Positions 11,150-23,359 of a stretch of DNA of 64,000 bases are shown here, piece by piece (position 1 is the first letter of the stretch; each line of letters begins with the position of its first letter). Under the pieces are notes generated by a model that was given only the letters and a program-made list of their open reading frames with translations, did not search any database and had not been told where the DNA came from. The stretch is from NCBI GenBank assembly GCA_013339895.1, contig JABACO010000006.1:6584087-6648086 (forward strand). The letters run 5' to 3'. This DNA is from Ephydatia muelleri (taxonomy: Eukaryota > Porifera > Demospongiae > Spongillida > Spongillidae). The position numbers were made by a program, and so were the translations under genes.

Positions 11150-11205
11150 TCTTACTTGGCAAAGGGGGAGTATACCCCTCCCTCTGAATCCGCCACTGCA
11201 GCCTG
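11150..11205 (-). mobile_element. Possible hAT-type transposon end
   Basis: On the minus strand CAGTGGCGGATTCAGAGGG begins near 11200. It resembles the CAGTGGCG ends of hAT elements (compare the proven end at 37654). Its partner end was not found. The same sequence recurs in block B at about 52610-52660. Confidence 0.35.
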
Positions 11206-11418
11206 AAAAAGAAAGCAGTGCATAAGTATGCTGCATGGGGCAATCAAAAGTAAAGATGCACCTGTAGATGAATGTACTTGTTTTGAAATGTGCACTGAAG
11301 AGATGGCTGTATGTGTTTCCGCTGAGCGTCTTCTGGAACATATTTTCTTAGTGGCGTACCAACGCTTTGAATAGGGCTGATATTTCACTTAGTGAAATGG
11401 TAGCCCGCTCACAATGTA

Positions 11419-11944
11419 TTAATGAAATACAAGCCATGAGTACACTATAGTGGAAGCTTTATTTTTATGTTTTCTTTTTCTGCTTGTTTTTTCTAGCCTC
11501 ATAGACTTTATAGTCTGGGGCACACACTGAGGTAGTGTTCTTGCATGATGCACTTTAATTAGCCTCAGCACTTGGTTTACCATACTGCCATATGTCTTGT
11601 ACAGTTTATTGAAGTGGGCATGTAATGCTTCAGTGCCCTGTTCTCCCATTAGCCCCACATCCAGCATTCTATGTACTCACCCACTCACTGATGTGCATTT
11701 CTAAGTTATGCATTTAACTGTCCTCTTTGTTCATGGTCAAAATGACTGAATAATTCTTGTATGCAAAAACCACCACTGATGTGTTAGTAATGGCAATGCA
11801 TGTCCTGAACATACCAAGTACATTCTTTTTCTGTTCAGTTATACAATTCTTATTGCATACGTTGTGACAATGAGAAAACAAAGACCAGTCGCTTCCTTGG
11901 TGAGTGCTTCTGTGCAATGTCAATAAGGGATGTGCACATTGTGT

Positions 11945-11981
<37 letters not shown>

Positions 11982-12821
11982 TGAAAGCGAAGGTTATATT
12001 TCATAATTAAGCAGCTTACATTTGTTTCATGTTACCTGCACTAACTTGTTTACATGGTTACCAACGAATGCTCCACTCAGATATTGTTGGCAATGTACAT
12101 TTAGAGACTCGAGAGCTGTTTCCACTCCCTTCACAATGGGTCCCTCAGACATTGCAAACCCTATTTGCAGCTTCAGAAATCCTTTGTTCCTACGTGCAAT
12201 AAGGTATGTGCCAATCAGACCTGTCACCAGGTTTGAGAATAAGGAGGTTAACAATAGTTGCAGGTATATCGTTGTATAGGAGAGGGGGATCTGGCAAGTT
12301 CTCCTAATGGGGTCTAAGGCAAGTCATATGTAACTCTCGCAACAGGACTACCCCCTCCTCCCAACAAATACTGTACTTGTCATTGCACTTACCAAGCAAC
12401 TATTTTCATGGTGCATCTATCACTTTCCTCTATCAGACTGGAGAGAAGAGGAATTCACTCTCCTACATGGCAGAGTAGTTGAACAAATCGTTCAAACTTG
12501 ACTGTTCTAGGTTCCAACTGCTCTTTGTATGTACATGTATCATGTCTGGAGCTGGCTGTACTGAACGTGGCACCAAATTCCCATTGTCCTACTGCATGGA
12601 CACTGACTGCTGGCAGATGTTGCAATGGAAGCAGCACTGCACTTTGCACATACAACTGCGTTGCAGTACAATGCAAGAGACTGCACCAGCATTTGCTTAC
12701 ACATTGGGCACATAAGCAAGTCTGTGACTGATAGTACTTGTGTTGGGGCTAACTGTGGGTCCCCTTCTGTGACACACAACCTTTGGTGGTGCAATAGTGT
12801 TGATATGATCAAGCAAGGCAT
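11419..12821 (-). pseudogene. N-RAG-TP-like transposase relic (block A)
   Basis: Reading on the minus strand, 12821-12540 gives a RING-type cysteine box (CPMCKQ, then VVCAKC, then QCPC). Positions 12254-12027 give GPIVKGVETALESL and GAFVGNHVNKLVQ. Positions 11650-11470 give VGLMGEQGTEALHAHFN and a basic tail. The order and motifs match the element at 42-45 kb. The middle is missing or unreadable and stops interrupt the RING region, so it is dead. Its presence in both duplicate blocks dates the insertion before the duplication. Confidence 0.65.
11940..11979. repeat. TG microsatellite, short allele of the pair
   Basis: A TG run of about 40 nt. The corresponding place in block B (53416-53511) has nearly 100 nt. 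Confidence 0.9.
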
Positions 12822-12906
12822 TTGGTGTGATGCCTGGTTGTCGCCCTGGTTGTCGCCCTGGTTTCTGTGGGTTGGCTCTTCTCTGTGGATCCAGTCTTGA
12901 GTGTAT

Positions 12907-13015
12907 GGGTGCCAGCCTTGAGTGTATGGATTCCTGTGTGGTAAAAAATGAGTGTGTACCTATACATGCTCATTTTTTACCACACACGAACCCATACACT
13001 CAAGGCTGGCACCCT
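12907..13015. repeat. Hairpin with about 46-bp arms
   Basis: GGGTGCCAGCCTTGAGTGTA at 12907 is answered by its reverse complement ending at 13015; the arms also share TGTGTGGTAAAAAATGAG. The loop is about 18 nt. The hairpin recurs in block B at about 54225-54330. Confidence 0.75.
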
Positions 13016-13065
13016 TGATATCATCAAGGGAGTATTTAGTGATTAAAAGGGGGTCGCCCATGTTT

Positions 13066-13133
13066 ACTTTGTATCTCTTACCGACGCATTGATTTCATAA
13101 CCATAACATTTCTATCACACGTCGGTAAAAGAT
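13066..13133. repeat. Short hairpin, TTACCGACG type
   Basis: TTTGTATCTCTTACCGACG is answered by CGTCGGTAAAAGATACAAA about 30 nt later. Copies lie at about 49853-49930 and 54384-54455, always upstream of or between secreted-family genes, so this may be a small mobile element carried with the duplications. Confidence 0.65.
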
Positions 13134-13139
13134 ACAAAA

Positions 13140-14331
13140 TAAATGTTGACTCAAAGATCACTTCACTGAATCAAGTAGTGCTCGGCTATACCAGTTGTCC
13201 CAATGAACGAAATGATGACCGGCCTAATTAATTATCCGCAATTACGTAAGCTCTGCTATATATGTAGTGTTATTACTATATCGCTGAAAGTGTCTGTGAA
13301 CGACTAGGCAACATGAGATCATTTTCACCATTGCGCGGGCTAAGCCATTGTGCACAATAAGTGTTTGCTGCGTTTCCGCGTTGCGGGAAAACATTCTTTG
13401 TAAACAACTCGACAAGCAAAACAAAACCCTTTCCTCTGAACAATGTGTTGTTGGCTACATGTAGAAATGTTCACGGTTTTGACCAACCGTTTGAGTATAG
13501 CGGCGCACACTGTAAAAAAAAAAAAAAGGATGCCCTTCACTCTTCGCTAGCTTGAGTGTTGGATGTGTACTAGGATTTTCGGGTGTCAGAGTAGGAGGTA
13601 TTATGTAAGGTCTTATACTGCACACTGTCTAATACAGTCTATGACGACCACTATTGTGCTGGCAAGTTGCGAATCAGTTGGCCGGGATACAGATATGCTA
13701 ACCTTTTCCAAATACACTATACGCAGCCGTACTATTATGACGCATGAACGAGAGGGAGTTTCCTTACCTTCGTGCAGACTGGTTCCCATTCCATTATGCC
13801 AATCACATATTAACCAAATCAAAGGAATTATTATCATCAATGCGGTGCCTTCTCCGTCAGATATTGTTTAACTTGAATAATCCCATATATATAGAAGTCC
13901 GCGCAAGTTGAGTTCATCAAATCGTGCTATCTTCAAGAGACAGCAAAGGGGAAAAACATTGATATTATGTACTAGTGCACAGTTTACCGGATTGCTTTGG
14001 CGGTGAAATGGATCAATGTTATACGCTGACCCTGCCATAGATGTCGGCCTAAAGAAATTGCTTATAGGGGTACTGGCTAATGCTAATGTCTATAGAGATA
14101 AGATGTCAGCCCAGTTCTAGAGATAGACCAAGAAGGAAAGCATTAATAGCATGTACGATCACGAATGGCTTCCACGATGTAAGAATACGCTATTTGCAAA
14201 CAGTTCTCACGAATTTGATTTCTTAAACATAATGAGACCTCTGTTAACGGAACATCTTTCCTTGAAACAGACAAGACAGGGAATGCAGCATTGTTTTCTA
14301 TTTTCTCAATAATATTTCCTCATTGTGCTAG
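13140..14331. other. Upstream region of the secreted-family gene at 14417; no gene seen
   Basis: Non-coding, but conserved with 54460-56406 and, in part and inverted, with 61000-61890. The stretch around 14255-14330 (GACAAGACAGGGAATGCAGC and following) is kept in all three, so it may hold promoter elements. Short open frames here are not conserved in frame. Confidence 0.5.
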
Positions 14332-14338
14332 TATTTAA
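14332..14338 (+). promoter_or_regulatory. TATA-like box of the secreted-family gene
   Basis: TATTTAA lies 79 nt before the start codon. It is conserved with the same surroundings (GCTAGTATTTAAGCCATG) at 56407 and, inverted, at about 60970; the 48-kb copy has AATTTAA at a similar place. No transcript data are available here. Confidence 0.45.
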
Positions 14339-14416
14339 GCCATGTAGTCCTCCACCACCATCACAAGGTAACATTCAAGCTCCATATAGCTACACGAGCA
14401 AGGAAAATCATCTAGA

Positions 14417-15133
14417 ATGCTGAAAGGACTAGCTCTGATCGCAGCTCTTATGGTCATCTCCGCCAACGCTGCTCGTGAAGCAGGTAAGCCCAATTCATGT
14501 TCTACGATGTTGCCATTTGAAGAATACCCCATTTTGCCAATTCCTTGTAGTGATGAGTGCACCATTACCAATTAGTAAGTCTTGAGTCACACCAGATATT
14601 TTTTTACGCTCAATTGCACGAAAATCTTTAATTTCAGCAATTGCGTTTGAATTCAACAATAACGCTAAGCAGGATGCCACCATCGAACTAATCTCACTAA
14701 AACCTGGGTCGTTTTGGGGGGAACATCTGGAAGAGAATGTGGCCAGTAACGGTGGATTCACACAAGGACAGGTCAGGCATTGATTATCGGCAGTTGACAA
14801 CTTCCTTCACTTGCATGCATGAACTATCAACGTGTGCACTTCTTCAATGTATACAAACAGATTACTGGAGTATACACTGGAACCGGAGGGAGTTTTAGGG
14901 TGGAATACCCTTCTGGGGAGGTATTTGTTGTGACTGCATCATTCGGAGGAAGGGCGAACAGCTGCATTGTAGACAAGTACGACTATGGTACTGGACGCAT
15001 AGCGATGAAGGCTACAAGGAGGGGGGGGGGTACGTCTCATTACTTGCACCTTGAACAGCTTCGATCCTTGAGCAGCTGTACACGAAATGACAATCGCCGC
15101 ATTATTGTAAATGCACTCTGTAGTGTCGTATAG
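14417..15133 (+). pseudogene. Small secreted beta-rich protein, family copy 2, C-terminus frameshifted
   Basis: Four exons join in phase: 14417-14483, 14551-14574, 14638-14771 and 14861-15133. Exon 1 is a signal peptide (LALIAALMVISANA). Exon 2 is a 24-nt microexon coding MSAPLPI plus split codons. Exon 3 is the 134-nt exon (PGSFWGEHLEEN). Exon 4 has GTGGSFRVEYPSG and NSCIVDK. At 15020-15030 a run of ten G replaces normal sequence and shifts the frame by one base relative to the copy at 56492. The second conserved cysteine (LMTCTLN) is therefore lost and an unrelated tail is read to a stop at 15133. It may be a pseudogene, a diverged protein or an assembly error in the G run. The function is not recognised. 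Confidence 0.65.
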
Positions 15134-15456
15134 GAATCAGTTTTGCTGAGCTATTCCTTAGAACATGCACTGCATGTTGCATGGATCAATGCCGACACGC
15201 ATGCATGCATGCATCAACCCGTTGCAAGAGATTAACAGACGGGTGCCATACTCCTAAACCCAGACCTTTAATTACCAATTCTCAATTTCCCTTTCCCAAA
15301 CCGATCCCCGAACACCCAATGGCCCTCATTAGCTAAAACACGACCAAAAACAAGCTAGGCCTGCCAAACGCACAAAGCATGCAATGCTCTAGGCACTGCG
15401 GAAAATTTTGTAAAATGCTCAAAGGATTATAATATTATTATCGTTAGAAAGTGGGG

Positions 15457-15491
<35 letters not shown>

Positions 15492-16447
15492 AGCTGCGGT
15501 TAACAGTACTTCATGCCGAATCATGCGTCACCGTATAGATAGCATATGAGATATTTAGCGTCAAAGTGACAACTTTTTTTAGTGCAGCGGTCAATGCGTA
15601 ATCGCAATAAAAACTGTGATGGTTGATGTCATCATATCCAATACATCGAGAGGACATCTGTTCATTTTAAGTCGATTCGATTGCATCAGTGGATAGAGTA
15701 ATATAGGAAGATATAATGATATTTATGGCATTTGCACTGAAATGCTAAAAATTGTCAAAGAAAAAGTAATTAGGACTTGCGGTCGCGGTCATTACATAAT
15801 GCAGTAATGAACTAGTTAACTATAATGCTTGTGCACGAGATCTCAAATACACGCGCTTCAGCACAGCCAACACACGTTCAATCCTGGCCCGCTTCTACTA
15901 GTACCGATACCCTGAACGGGACAATGAACTGTTCTCGTATGTGTACTTATAAGTAATCTGGTGTTGCATACCCTCAGCAAATTAGCATGCATGACTGCTA
16001 CGCCAGACTAGCGTGTAAGTGTGTCTGATTTTTGCAGCGCCATGGCCACGCATCAAACGTTGAAACTGGTTGATATTTAGGTTAACTGATGCAAAGTAAA
16101 CAAGATTCCGGCTGGCTGGATCTTTAGATCATTACGGCGGCCTCCGGTCACACGACTCAGTCTGGACAAACTTTTGGCAGTTTGAGCTTGCGGAGGACCG
16201 TACACAATATGCACGTGATCGGTCTTTTGCATGAAGGAGACCTACTTTGTAACATATAGTTGCACTCTTCAATTGCAAGTAGCTAGAGAGCACTTTTTTT
16301 TTGCAATCCTGTGTTGCGTGTGAATTGGTGAATTACACGCTGGAGCTCGCTGAACTTTTCTACTCTTTCAGTGACAGTTCACAGAACCAGAGATAATACC
16401 GGTATATTATATCTGACAGAACGGTTCGAATTGTGATTGGGCTCAGG
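15134..16447. other. Downstream sequence without genes, with a 31-base G run
   Basis: The first part, to 15905, is the end of duplicated block A. A run of 31 G lies at 15460-15490; the matching place in block B has only GTGGGGG followed by seven A. From 15905 to 16447 I see no gene or clear repeat. Confidence 0.6.
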
Positions 16448-17602
16448 TACTGTTGTGTAAACTTACCACGGGTGCAGACCTTACAGTTGCATGTGGCTAG
16501 ATAAGAACTCTATTTGCAGTTTAGGTATACAGCAAATACAAAAGTGAGACGGTAGGTCGGCATGGCAGGAATGACGCAATTTACGCCATTTTTGGAGATG
16601 TACGTGCACTATACATGTTTTGGAACATCAGTTTTGACTTTGTACACAGATGGAATGCTCAATTGGCAGAAATAACAGAGCAGCCCACCGGCCTGGCTGA
16701 ATTTGCACAAATCAACCGTTTTACAGTTTTCAGGCTCTCAAGCGAAAAGTTTAGCTTTGAATGCATGTATGGGAGTATATTGTTATCTATTGTAAGGTCT
16801 GCACCAGTGGTAAACTTTACGTAACACTAAAACTACATTGATGTAATCTGCAGTCTCTCCCTACCTTGCAAGGTCGGTTCTCAAACTGCCTGCTAGGCTT
16901 CCTACCTTCTCCAAGAGATGCTAAGGTGTCTTCTGAATAGAAGGCTACTATCTCCTCTTCTAACCAGAGTCAAACTAAATGCGCATCACTTGTGAACAGC
17001 ACACCTAAACTATCTTTATCAGAGATAATTAATCATGAGTATTAATTCTTCTTTAATTAATAGTTTTAACAAAAAATGTACAACATATGTATACAAAATA
17101 CCGAGCACAATACTACAATTATTGTTATTCAAACTAAACGAGAAATTCAGTACTATAAAGCCTCAGACCGTAGTCTCTGTGAGGTCAGACCTTTAAACAA
17201 AGATCCCTTTCCATGGACAATGTGCCGGGTCCAGTCTCGTCAGAGTTGGGTGTTTTATTTGGAAAATTATCCACTTGGTAACCTTAGAGAATGTCCCCTG
17301 AATTGCAGTAGCAAGTATAGCATTGTTTAAACTTACCATGGGTGCAGACCTTACAGTTATGGCTAGAAAAGAACTCCACCTGAACACAACAGCAAATAAA
17401 AAGATCAGATGTTGCTCCTTCATGACAGAAATTCTTGGCGATGTACATGTACACTTCATATACATGTTTTGAACACCAGTTTTGACTTAATGCATAGATG
17501 GAGTGCTCAATTGACAGCGCACCCGGCTGGATTAGCGTCTTGGCAAGCAATTATGCACACACAAGAAGCAACTCAACCGTTTTTTTCAGGCTCTCAAGCG
17601 AT
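16448..17602. repeat. Two direct copies of a roughly 300-bp sequence, 871 bp apart
   Basis: 16448-16745 and 17319-17602 share, in order, TAAACTTACCACGGGTGCAGACC-like sequence, a GGCTAGA-AAGAACTC segment, GATGGAATGCTCAATTG and AGGCTCTCAAGCGA, with indels. No intact reading frame is shared, so this is a diverged tandem duplication of non-coding or dead sequence. Confidence 0.65.
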
Positions 17603-17839
17603 ATGATAGAATAAGAGTTGAGCTTTCTTGCCTTTGGAATACGTGTATGGGAGAGAAAGTTATATCCTTATCTGAACCTGCGTCAGCAGGTTCAATATAG
17701 GATTGATTGAGGATGATGAATGTCATTAAAATTTTTTAATCGCGTCGGGAGGGACAACGGAAAAACGGATCACTTATCTCGTTGCAGCAATCGAACGACA
17801 ACAAAAAGATCTACGTTTTCATGCTAGTTTCATGTCATT

Positions 17840-18050
17840 AAACTATGCGCTTCCAGACAAACAAACACTGTGCAAAAAACGTAGTATACGATAGCGTATA
17901 TTTTTGCGTATATTTTGCGTATACCATCAATATACCAAGGGTAGTGTATATTACGAATATCCACCTGGTATATTTTAAGAATCCACAGGTGACAATTATT
18001 CATTGCGCGTATTCTCGAAGTATTAAGAATACACAAACCACAATGAATTT
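17840..18050. repeat. AT-rich palindromic repeat (TATACGCAAAATATAC type)
   Basis: Many short inverted motifs (GTATACGATAGCGTATA, GCGTATATTTTGCGTATA, AAGAATACACAA) alternate. A related stretch lies at 22810-22970. This looks like a small fold-back element. Confidence 0.5.
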
Positions 18051-18805
18051 GCAAATTAGATAACTTACGTAAAAATAGAAATGACTTTGATATGACTCTT
18101 CAGATTATAAGTTTGAACCTCTCGATCAAGAATGTATGGCTGTATGTTTCCAATGTGATTTCGAACGTAGAGCATTGTGGACATACAGTAGTGGTCAATA
18201 AAAACTTTATGGATCGGATTCGTAGTCGGTATTAAAGGAATTGGTAGTTGCCAGCATGGGAACGCCTCTATAGACTTGGATCAAGAGGCAAATATCAAGA
18301 ATCGTATGAAGACTCGTAGCGCGAGTCGTAGGCAGTATGCTCGATATCCACGTAGATATGAATTATCAAATTTAAAACATTAAATTTCTTAATAACCCTA
18401 TAACTATTTTGATGGTTTAAATTCTATACCTTCAACTAAAAATTTACAAGGTATGTGATCAGTTAAAATAGGATAGTTTTGATGCCAGAATTATAAGCTG
18501 TAGTGGGACCACATGCGTAATATTCGATTCGGACAATGCAGGATCATACATAGCCAGCCACTTGAAAGTGGCCGGGGTGTCGACATCGTTCTGTTTGGGA
18601 CTCGACTTATAGCGAGCGGTGGATTCACAACTGGGCCAATGGAGGGGAAGGGGCGCTTCAGGTCCGAGTTATGGCAGCCTAGTACCACACCCGGGAGCCG
18701 TCCATTTCTATATATAACTTGTAGTGGATGGTAGTCGTCGGGAGGGGGTCGTTCGACCGACCCGACCCAACAACCCCCCCATCCCCACCCCTCGCCCATC
18801 TCCTG
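18051..18805. other. No gene recognised
   Basis: Non-coding. The GC-richer part at 18500-18790 has open frames on both strands but no recognisable motif, and I could not match it to an RNA gene. Confidence 0.4.
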
Positions 18806-19215
18806 GCTAGGTTTGGTGTATATGCTTCAAATTGGTCGAGTTGTCACCCCAATTGTCTCCTAAGAGTCATGTGACTCTGATGGGTGTGGCTATCTAAAGT
18901 GAGTGGTTTGCATTTAATAATGCAATTTACAACCTTTCATGTCTATCTGTGTAGATATGTGACACATGGTTTGGTGTATAAATTGGTCAGAGTTGTCACC
19001 CGGTCAAGTAGAGGTCATGTGACTCTAATGGGGATGTGACTGTCTGATGGTGACACTGATGGGTATAGCTATCTCAGGTGAGTGGTTTGCTTCTAATGAC
19101 AAACTTTCATGTCTGCACATTCAAGTGTATGTGATGCAAGGTTTGCTGTTTAAGCTCCCACCCCAATGGTAGGGGTCAAGTGACTGATGGGTATGAGTGG
19201 TTTGCTTCACGTTCA
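18806..19215. repeat. Degenerate tandem repeat before the satellite
   Basis: Segments containing GGTCATGTGACTCTxATGGG, GAGTGGTTTGC and CTTTCATGTCT recur two to three times with large differences. It leads straight into the 154-bp satellite. Confidence 0.55.
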
Positions 19216-19220
19216 CATTC

Positions 19221-20335
19221 AAAATGTGAAATTGAGCTCTAAATTCTGTCACAATTCAGAGCAGCATGTCACCACGACAGTCCACATTGCAGGGTGACGA
19301 GAGTGACCCACCCCCAAGATGAGCCTGTGACCGGAAGTGGGCGTTACCGCCACGTGAGTCATAGTGTCTCTGTTAAAATGTGAAATTGAGCTCTAAATTC
19401 TGTCACAATTCAGAGCAGCATGTCACCACGACAGTCCACATTGCAGGGTGCAGAGAGTGACCCACCCCCAAGATGAGCCTGTGACCGGAAGTGGGCGTTA
19501 CCGCCACGTGAGTCATAGTGTCTCTGTTAAAATGTGAAATTGAGCTCTAAATTCTGTCACAATTCAGAGCAGCATGTCACCATGACAGTCCACATTGCAG
19601 GGTGAAGAGAGTGACCCACCCCCAAGGTGAGCCTGTGACCGGAAGTGGGCGTTACCGCCACGTGAGTCATAGTGTCTCTGTTAAAATGTGAAATTGAGCT
19701 CTAAATTCTGTCACAATTCAGAGCAGCATGTCACCACGACAGTCCACATTGCAGGGTGCAGAGAGTGACCCACCCCCAAGATGAGCCTGTGACCGGAAGT
19801 GGGCGTTACCGCCACGTGAGCCATAGTGTCTCTGTTAAAATGTGAAATTGAGCTCTAAATTCTGCCACAATTCAGAGCAGCATGTCACCGCGACAGTCCA
19901 CATTGCAGGGTGAAGAGAGTGACCCATCCCCAAGATGAGCCTGTGGGCGTTACCCGCCACGTGAGTCATAGTGTCTCTGTTAAAATGTGAAATTGAGCTC
20001 TAAATTCTGTCACAATTCAGAGCAGCATGTCACCACGACAGTCCACATTGCAGGGTGCAGAGAGTGACCCACCCCCAAGATGAGCCTGTGACCGGAAGTG
20101 GGCGTTACCGCCACGTGAGTCATAGTGTCTCTGTTAAAATGTGAAATTCAGCTCTAAATTCTGTCACAATTCAGAGCAGCATCTCACCACGACAGTCCAC
20201 ATTGCAGGGTGAAGAGAGTGACCCATCCCCAAGATGAGCCTGTGACCGGAAGTGGGCGTTACCGCCACGTGAGTCATAGTGTTTCTGTTCAAATGTGGAA
20301 TTGAGCCCTATATTCTGTCTCAATTCAGGACATCA
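19221..20335. repeat. 154-bp tandem satellite, seven units plus a partial
   Basis: Unit starts (AAAATGTGAAATT) are at 19221, 19375, 19529, 19683, 19837, 19982 and 20136; a diverged partial unit starts at 20290. The period is 154 bp except for the fifth unit, which is 145 bp because it lacks the ACCGGAAGTG segment. Units differ by only a few bases. Each unit contains CCACGTGAGTCATAGTG, except one with CACGTGAGCCA. No coding frame runs through it. Confidence 0.95.
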
Positions 20336-22339
20336 TGGCTGGCTACTTTAAAGAGCAAGGAAGCTTTGACATCACACCACTATTGACACCAGACCATCAT
20401 CATTGTACATCAGCACATGCGTGTATATATGTACATATTGATTAACACATGTGTAACTTTAGTATCGTGGTCATTACCATCACATGGTTCATGGACATTA
20501 CAATGAGATTGTTACGACCTTCAACACTTAGAACAGCCTAATATAAAGATGTGAACACCTCAGTATAAACCTACAGTCCCTGAGAAAGACCAAAATGAGA
20601 GTTAATGGAACATCAATTATAAATATTAACATCCCAACCAATCATGTTTCAATGGCTATACCATGTAATAGGTATGTGTAAACATAGGGGAAACAGTTCA
20701 GAATGGCTTTCTACATGGGTCATGATCATCACATGCAAAAGGAAAAGGGGCTCGCGATCGGGTACCCAGGAACACCTGAATGCCTGTTTTAAAATCCCAA
20801 CAAAGCATGTTTCAATGCGTATACCATGTGATAAGTATGCATAAACATAGAAGCAGCAGTTCTGAATGACTTTCTACTTGGGTCATGATTATCACAGCTC
20901 TCTCACATAGCACATATCGGATTGAATCATGTATAAAAATAAAGAACGCGCGTGCATTCATTTCGCATGTATCGAATTATGAATTAATGCCGGCACAGTT
21001 AGAACAACACCTCAAGGTTTGCATCCTACATGATGCATGCGCAGTTGTAAGATTCATAAACATAAAATAACAATATTAATAGTAATAATATGCAATGCAT
21101 GCACATTAATGTTTTGTTCAGTGCATGATTAATACCTATTAGCGGCTGATCATGTACAAGTATAGATGCATACAACATACACTTGTGGCTCTAGACCATG
21201 TGACGGTGCATAGAAAGCATTTTGAGGAGCTATGCATCTGATCGAACTTATATAGACGGCTGTATTTGTTATTATGCCACGCCCCCACCTTGTGCCATAG
21301 ATTATATACGTATATCATCATGGGAAAGCTGAGCTGCTCATTGTGGTTACGTGACACTGGAATACCCTTCACAACTTCAACCGGCTACCGAGCGTCTTAC
21401 CAATCAGAACACAAATAGCACGATGCATGCTAATCTCATAACTACAAAATAGTCTAGCAAACCCAGCTACGCGTTTCTTCAGAAGTGGATTACCGTGAAT
21501 ATTAGTGCACTTCACAAGCCCCACACATACGTGATACCATAGATAGTAAAACTATCTAGTGAATTGAAAGTTTGAAACGACATTTGTCATACATGTAGAC
21601 TACGTTTATAAACTTATTAAATTAATTACAAGTGTACTAGTAATTTGGCGCCAAACTACCACGCGGAGTGGGCGATCGAGGTCGCAGGGATATCAGGCAG
21701 CTGCCAGCACACCAGAAAGAACTGGATGACGGACGTCAGGTTAGTCCAAAAGTATATTGAGATGTTCATAGTTCGTAAACCATTTTGTTTATGCCAAGAC
21801 ATTTTGACGATGCCTCACCCGGCAAATTGCCAGGACAGCGCAGCGTCCGCGGACTTGGATTTCAGGTAAGTTCACCGGCCATGGAATAGCAAGTCGTCGC
21901 TGATATACTAAGACACATCGATGAAGCTGTATTGCATCGCAAGGATATGGTGGAAGCCCCACTGAAATATAGGTAAGGCATATTTCAGAATTCTAGCAGT
22001 CAGAAGGAAGATCAGCACTTCAGTTCGGCTTGATGAAAGGTAAGCGATTGTGCGCTTTTTTCTAACGCAATCACGACCATGTATCGCGGCAGAGTTCGAT
22101 GAAGACCTTCACGCTATTGTCGCTACAGTTAAAGGTAGAGCCTTAAATTCATAATCCTATTTATTCACCCTACCACCATATCCTCCTTTTACTAGGTGGT
22201 ACAAGCGAACTCAGGGTAATTGAAGGCTATTAAGCTCAACAGCGTACGTCCTACCTATGTCTTGTTATGCTCTTTTCCTGCTGTAGCATTTGGTAAAAAG
22301 GTTTGTTATGCAGACAGAAGAAAGGCTATTGTGGCGTAG
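20336..22339. other. No gene recognised; one short tandem duplication
   Basis: A segment of about 110 bp at 20630-20740 (CATGTTTCAATGGCTATACC to GGGTCATGATCATCACA) recurs at about 20795-20900. At 21840-22110 several AG-GTAAG donor-like sites follow one another, which hints at small exons of a decayed gene, but I could not assemble a frame. Confidence 0.4.
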
Positions 22340-22560
22340 TTGTGGGAGAAAGGGTGCCAAATGCTGATAGAAGAAGAGAAGCAGTTATGGGGGACATCAA
22401 GCCTACAATGATGTCAGAAGAGGAGAGCGACGACCAGAACGCTCAAACTCTACAACGTCGCCGTCCGTTGTGACGTTCTGACACGCTAAATGACTTGATT
22501 GATGACTTGGATGAACGAATAAAAGGAACTAGCAACTCGAGGCTCCATCCATAGAAGCAG
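22340..22560 (+). pseudogene. Short C-terminal fragment of an element protein
   Basis: One frame reads REAVMGDIKPTMMSEEESDD and, after a stop, RSDTLNDLIDDLDERI. The pattern MMSxEE..., then R(S)xxLNxLIxxLDxR, resembles the tail of a transposon-associated protein seen in many invertebrate genomes. Nothing upstream could be joined to it. The assignment is weak. Confidence 0.3.
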
Positions 22561-23335
22561 AGAGTTGAAGGACCGCTCTTAGACGCATCCAGTCCACCAA
22601 CTGCACAACCCTGGATGATTCGAGAGAAAGCTTGAACGTTATAACGCATTTTATGTTTTCTTTTATCGATTGTATTGATAAATTTGATCATGAGTACACA
22701 AATAGAAACAAGCTAGTATACAGTGAACAGATTCGGAGACGTTTCCAAATATGTGCTGAGTACGGAAGCGGACATGGTGCACGGAGACATATGTTAACAA
22801 ACCCATAATAAGCGCACGTGATAGTATCGAGTATACGCAAAATATACGACATGAGATTCTGGTTCTATCCGCAAAATATACCAATGCGTATTCTTTGCGT
22901 GTAGCATGTGTATATTCATATGTATATTTAGCATATACGCAGAGTATACACTATCGTATATCCAACTTGTAGCACAGTGAAAGAACCTGCTTCTCGTGCC
23001 CATTCCCAAAAAAATTGTTCGTCGTCGTCGTCTTCTTCTTCTTCCTTAGGAAGGTATAACTCGAGCTACGAACGGTTTTACAGAACGACAATAGTACCAA
23101 TCTCTTCAGAATTTACCGGCACGTTATCCCAGCATGTCAGTTGGACACATATCTCATCTAGAAAGAAACTACAGCGAGAAATACCTTATTTGGTTGCAAG
23201 TTCTATAGCCATCTAGCAAGTTCTAGCAAGTTCTTAATAAAATGTATAATTTTAGGGAGTATAAATACTCCAACAGGCACTAAATTTATTTGGTGTATTA
23301 CCTATTATATCGCAGTTTAGTCGTTACTTACTTTG
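22561..23335. other. No gene; AT-rich palindromic repeat inside
   Basis: 22810-22970 holds TATACGCAAAATATAC-type inverted motifs related to 17840-18050, and a short TCG/TCT repeat lies at 23019-23045. The rest is non-coding. Sequence just before 23360 may include the promoter of the repeat-protein gene. Confidence 0.45.
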
Positions 23336-23359
23336 GCTAGTGAAGTTGTTTTTCTAAAA

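Larger units (their letters stand above)
10440..15905. repeat. Segmental duplication, block A
   Basis: This block matches 51875-58018 almost throughout, in the same orientation. It carries the end of a secreted-family gene, the minus-strand N-RAG-TP-like relic, hairpins, a second secreted-family gene and its downstream sequence. Differences are mostly single bases, short indels and changes in length of TG and G runs. The match begins inside the last exon of copy 1 and ends near 15905, where block B has a minisatellite instead. Confidence 0.85.

Noticed and set aside
18490-18800. GC-richer segment that looked like a structural RNA
   Set aside because: I could not match it to rRNA, tRNA or a known small RNA, and no convincing stem structure was found.
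19221-20335. CRISPR-like array of regular repeats
   Set aside because: Units are contiguous 154-bp satellite copies with no unique spacers, in an animal-type genome.
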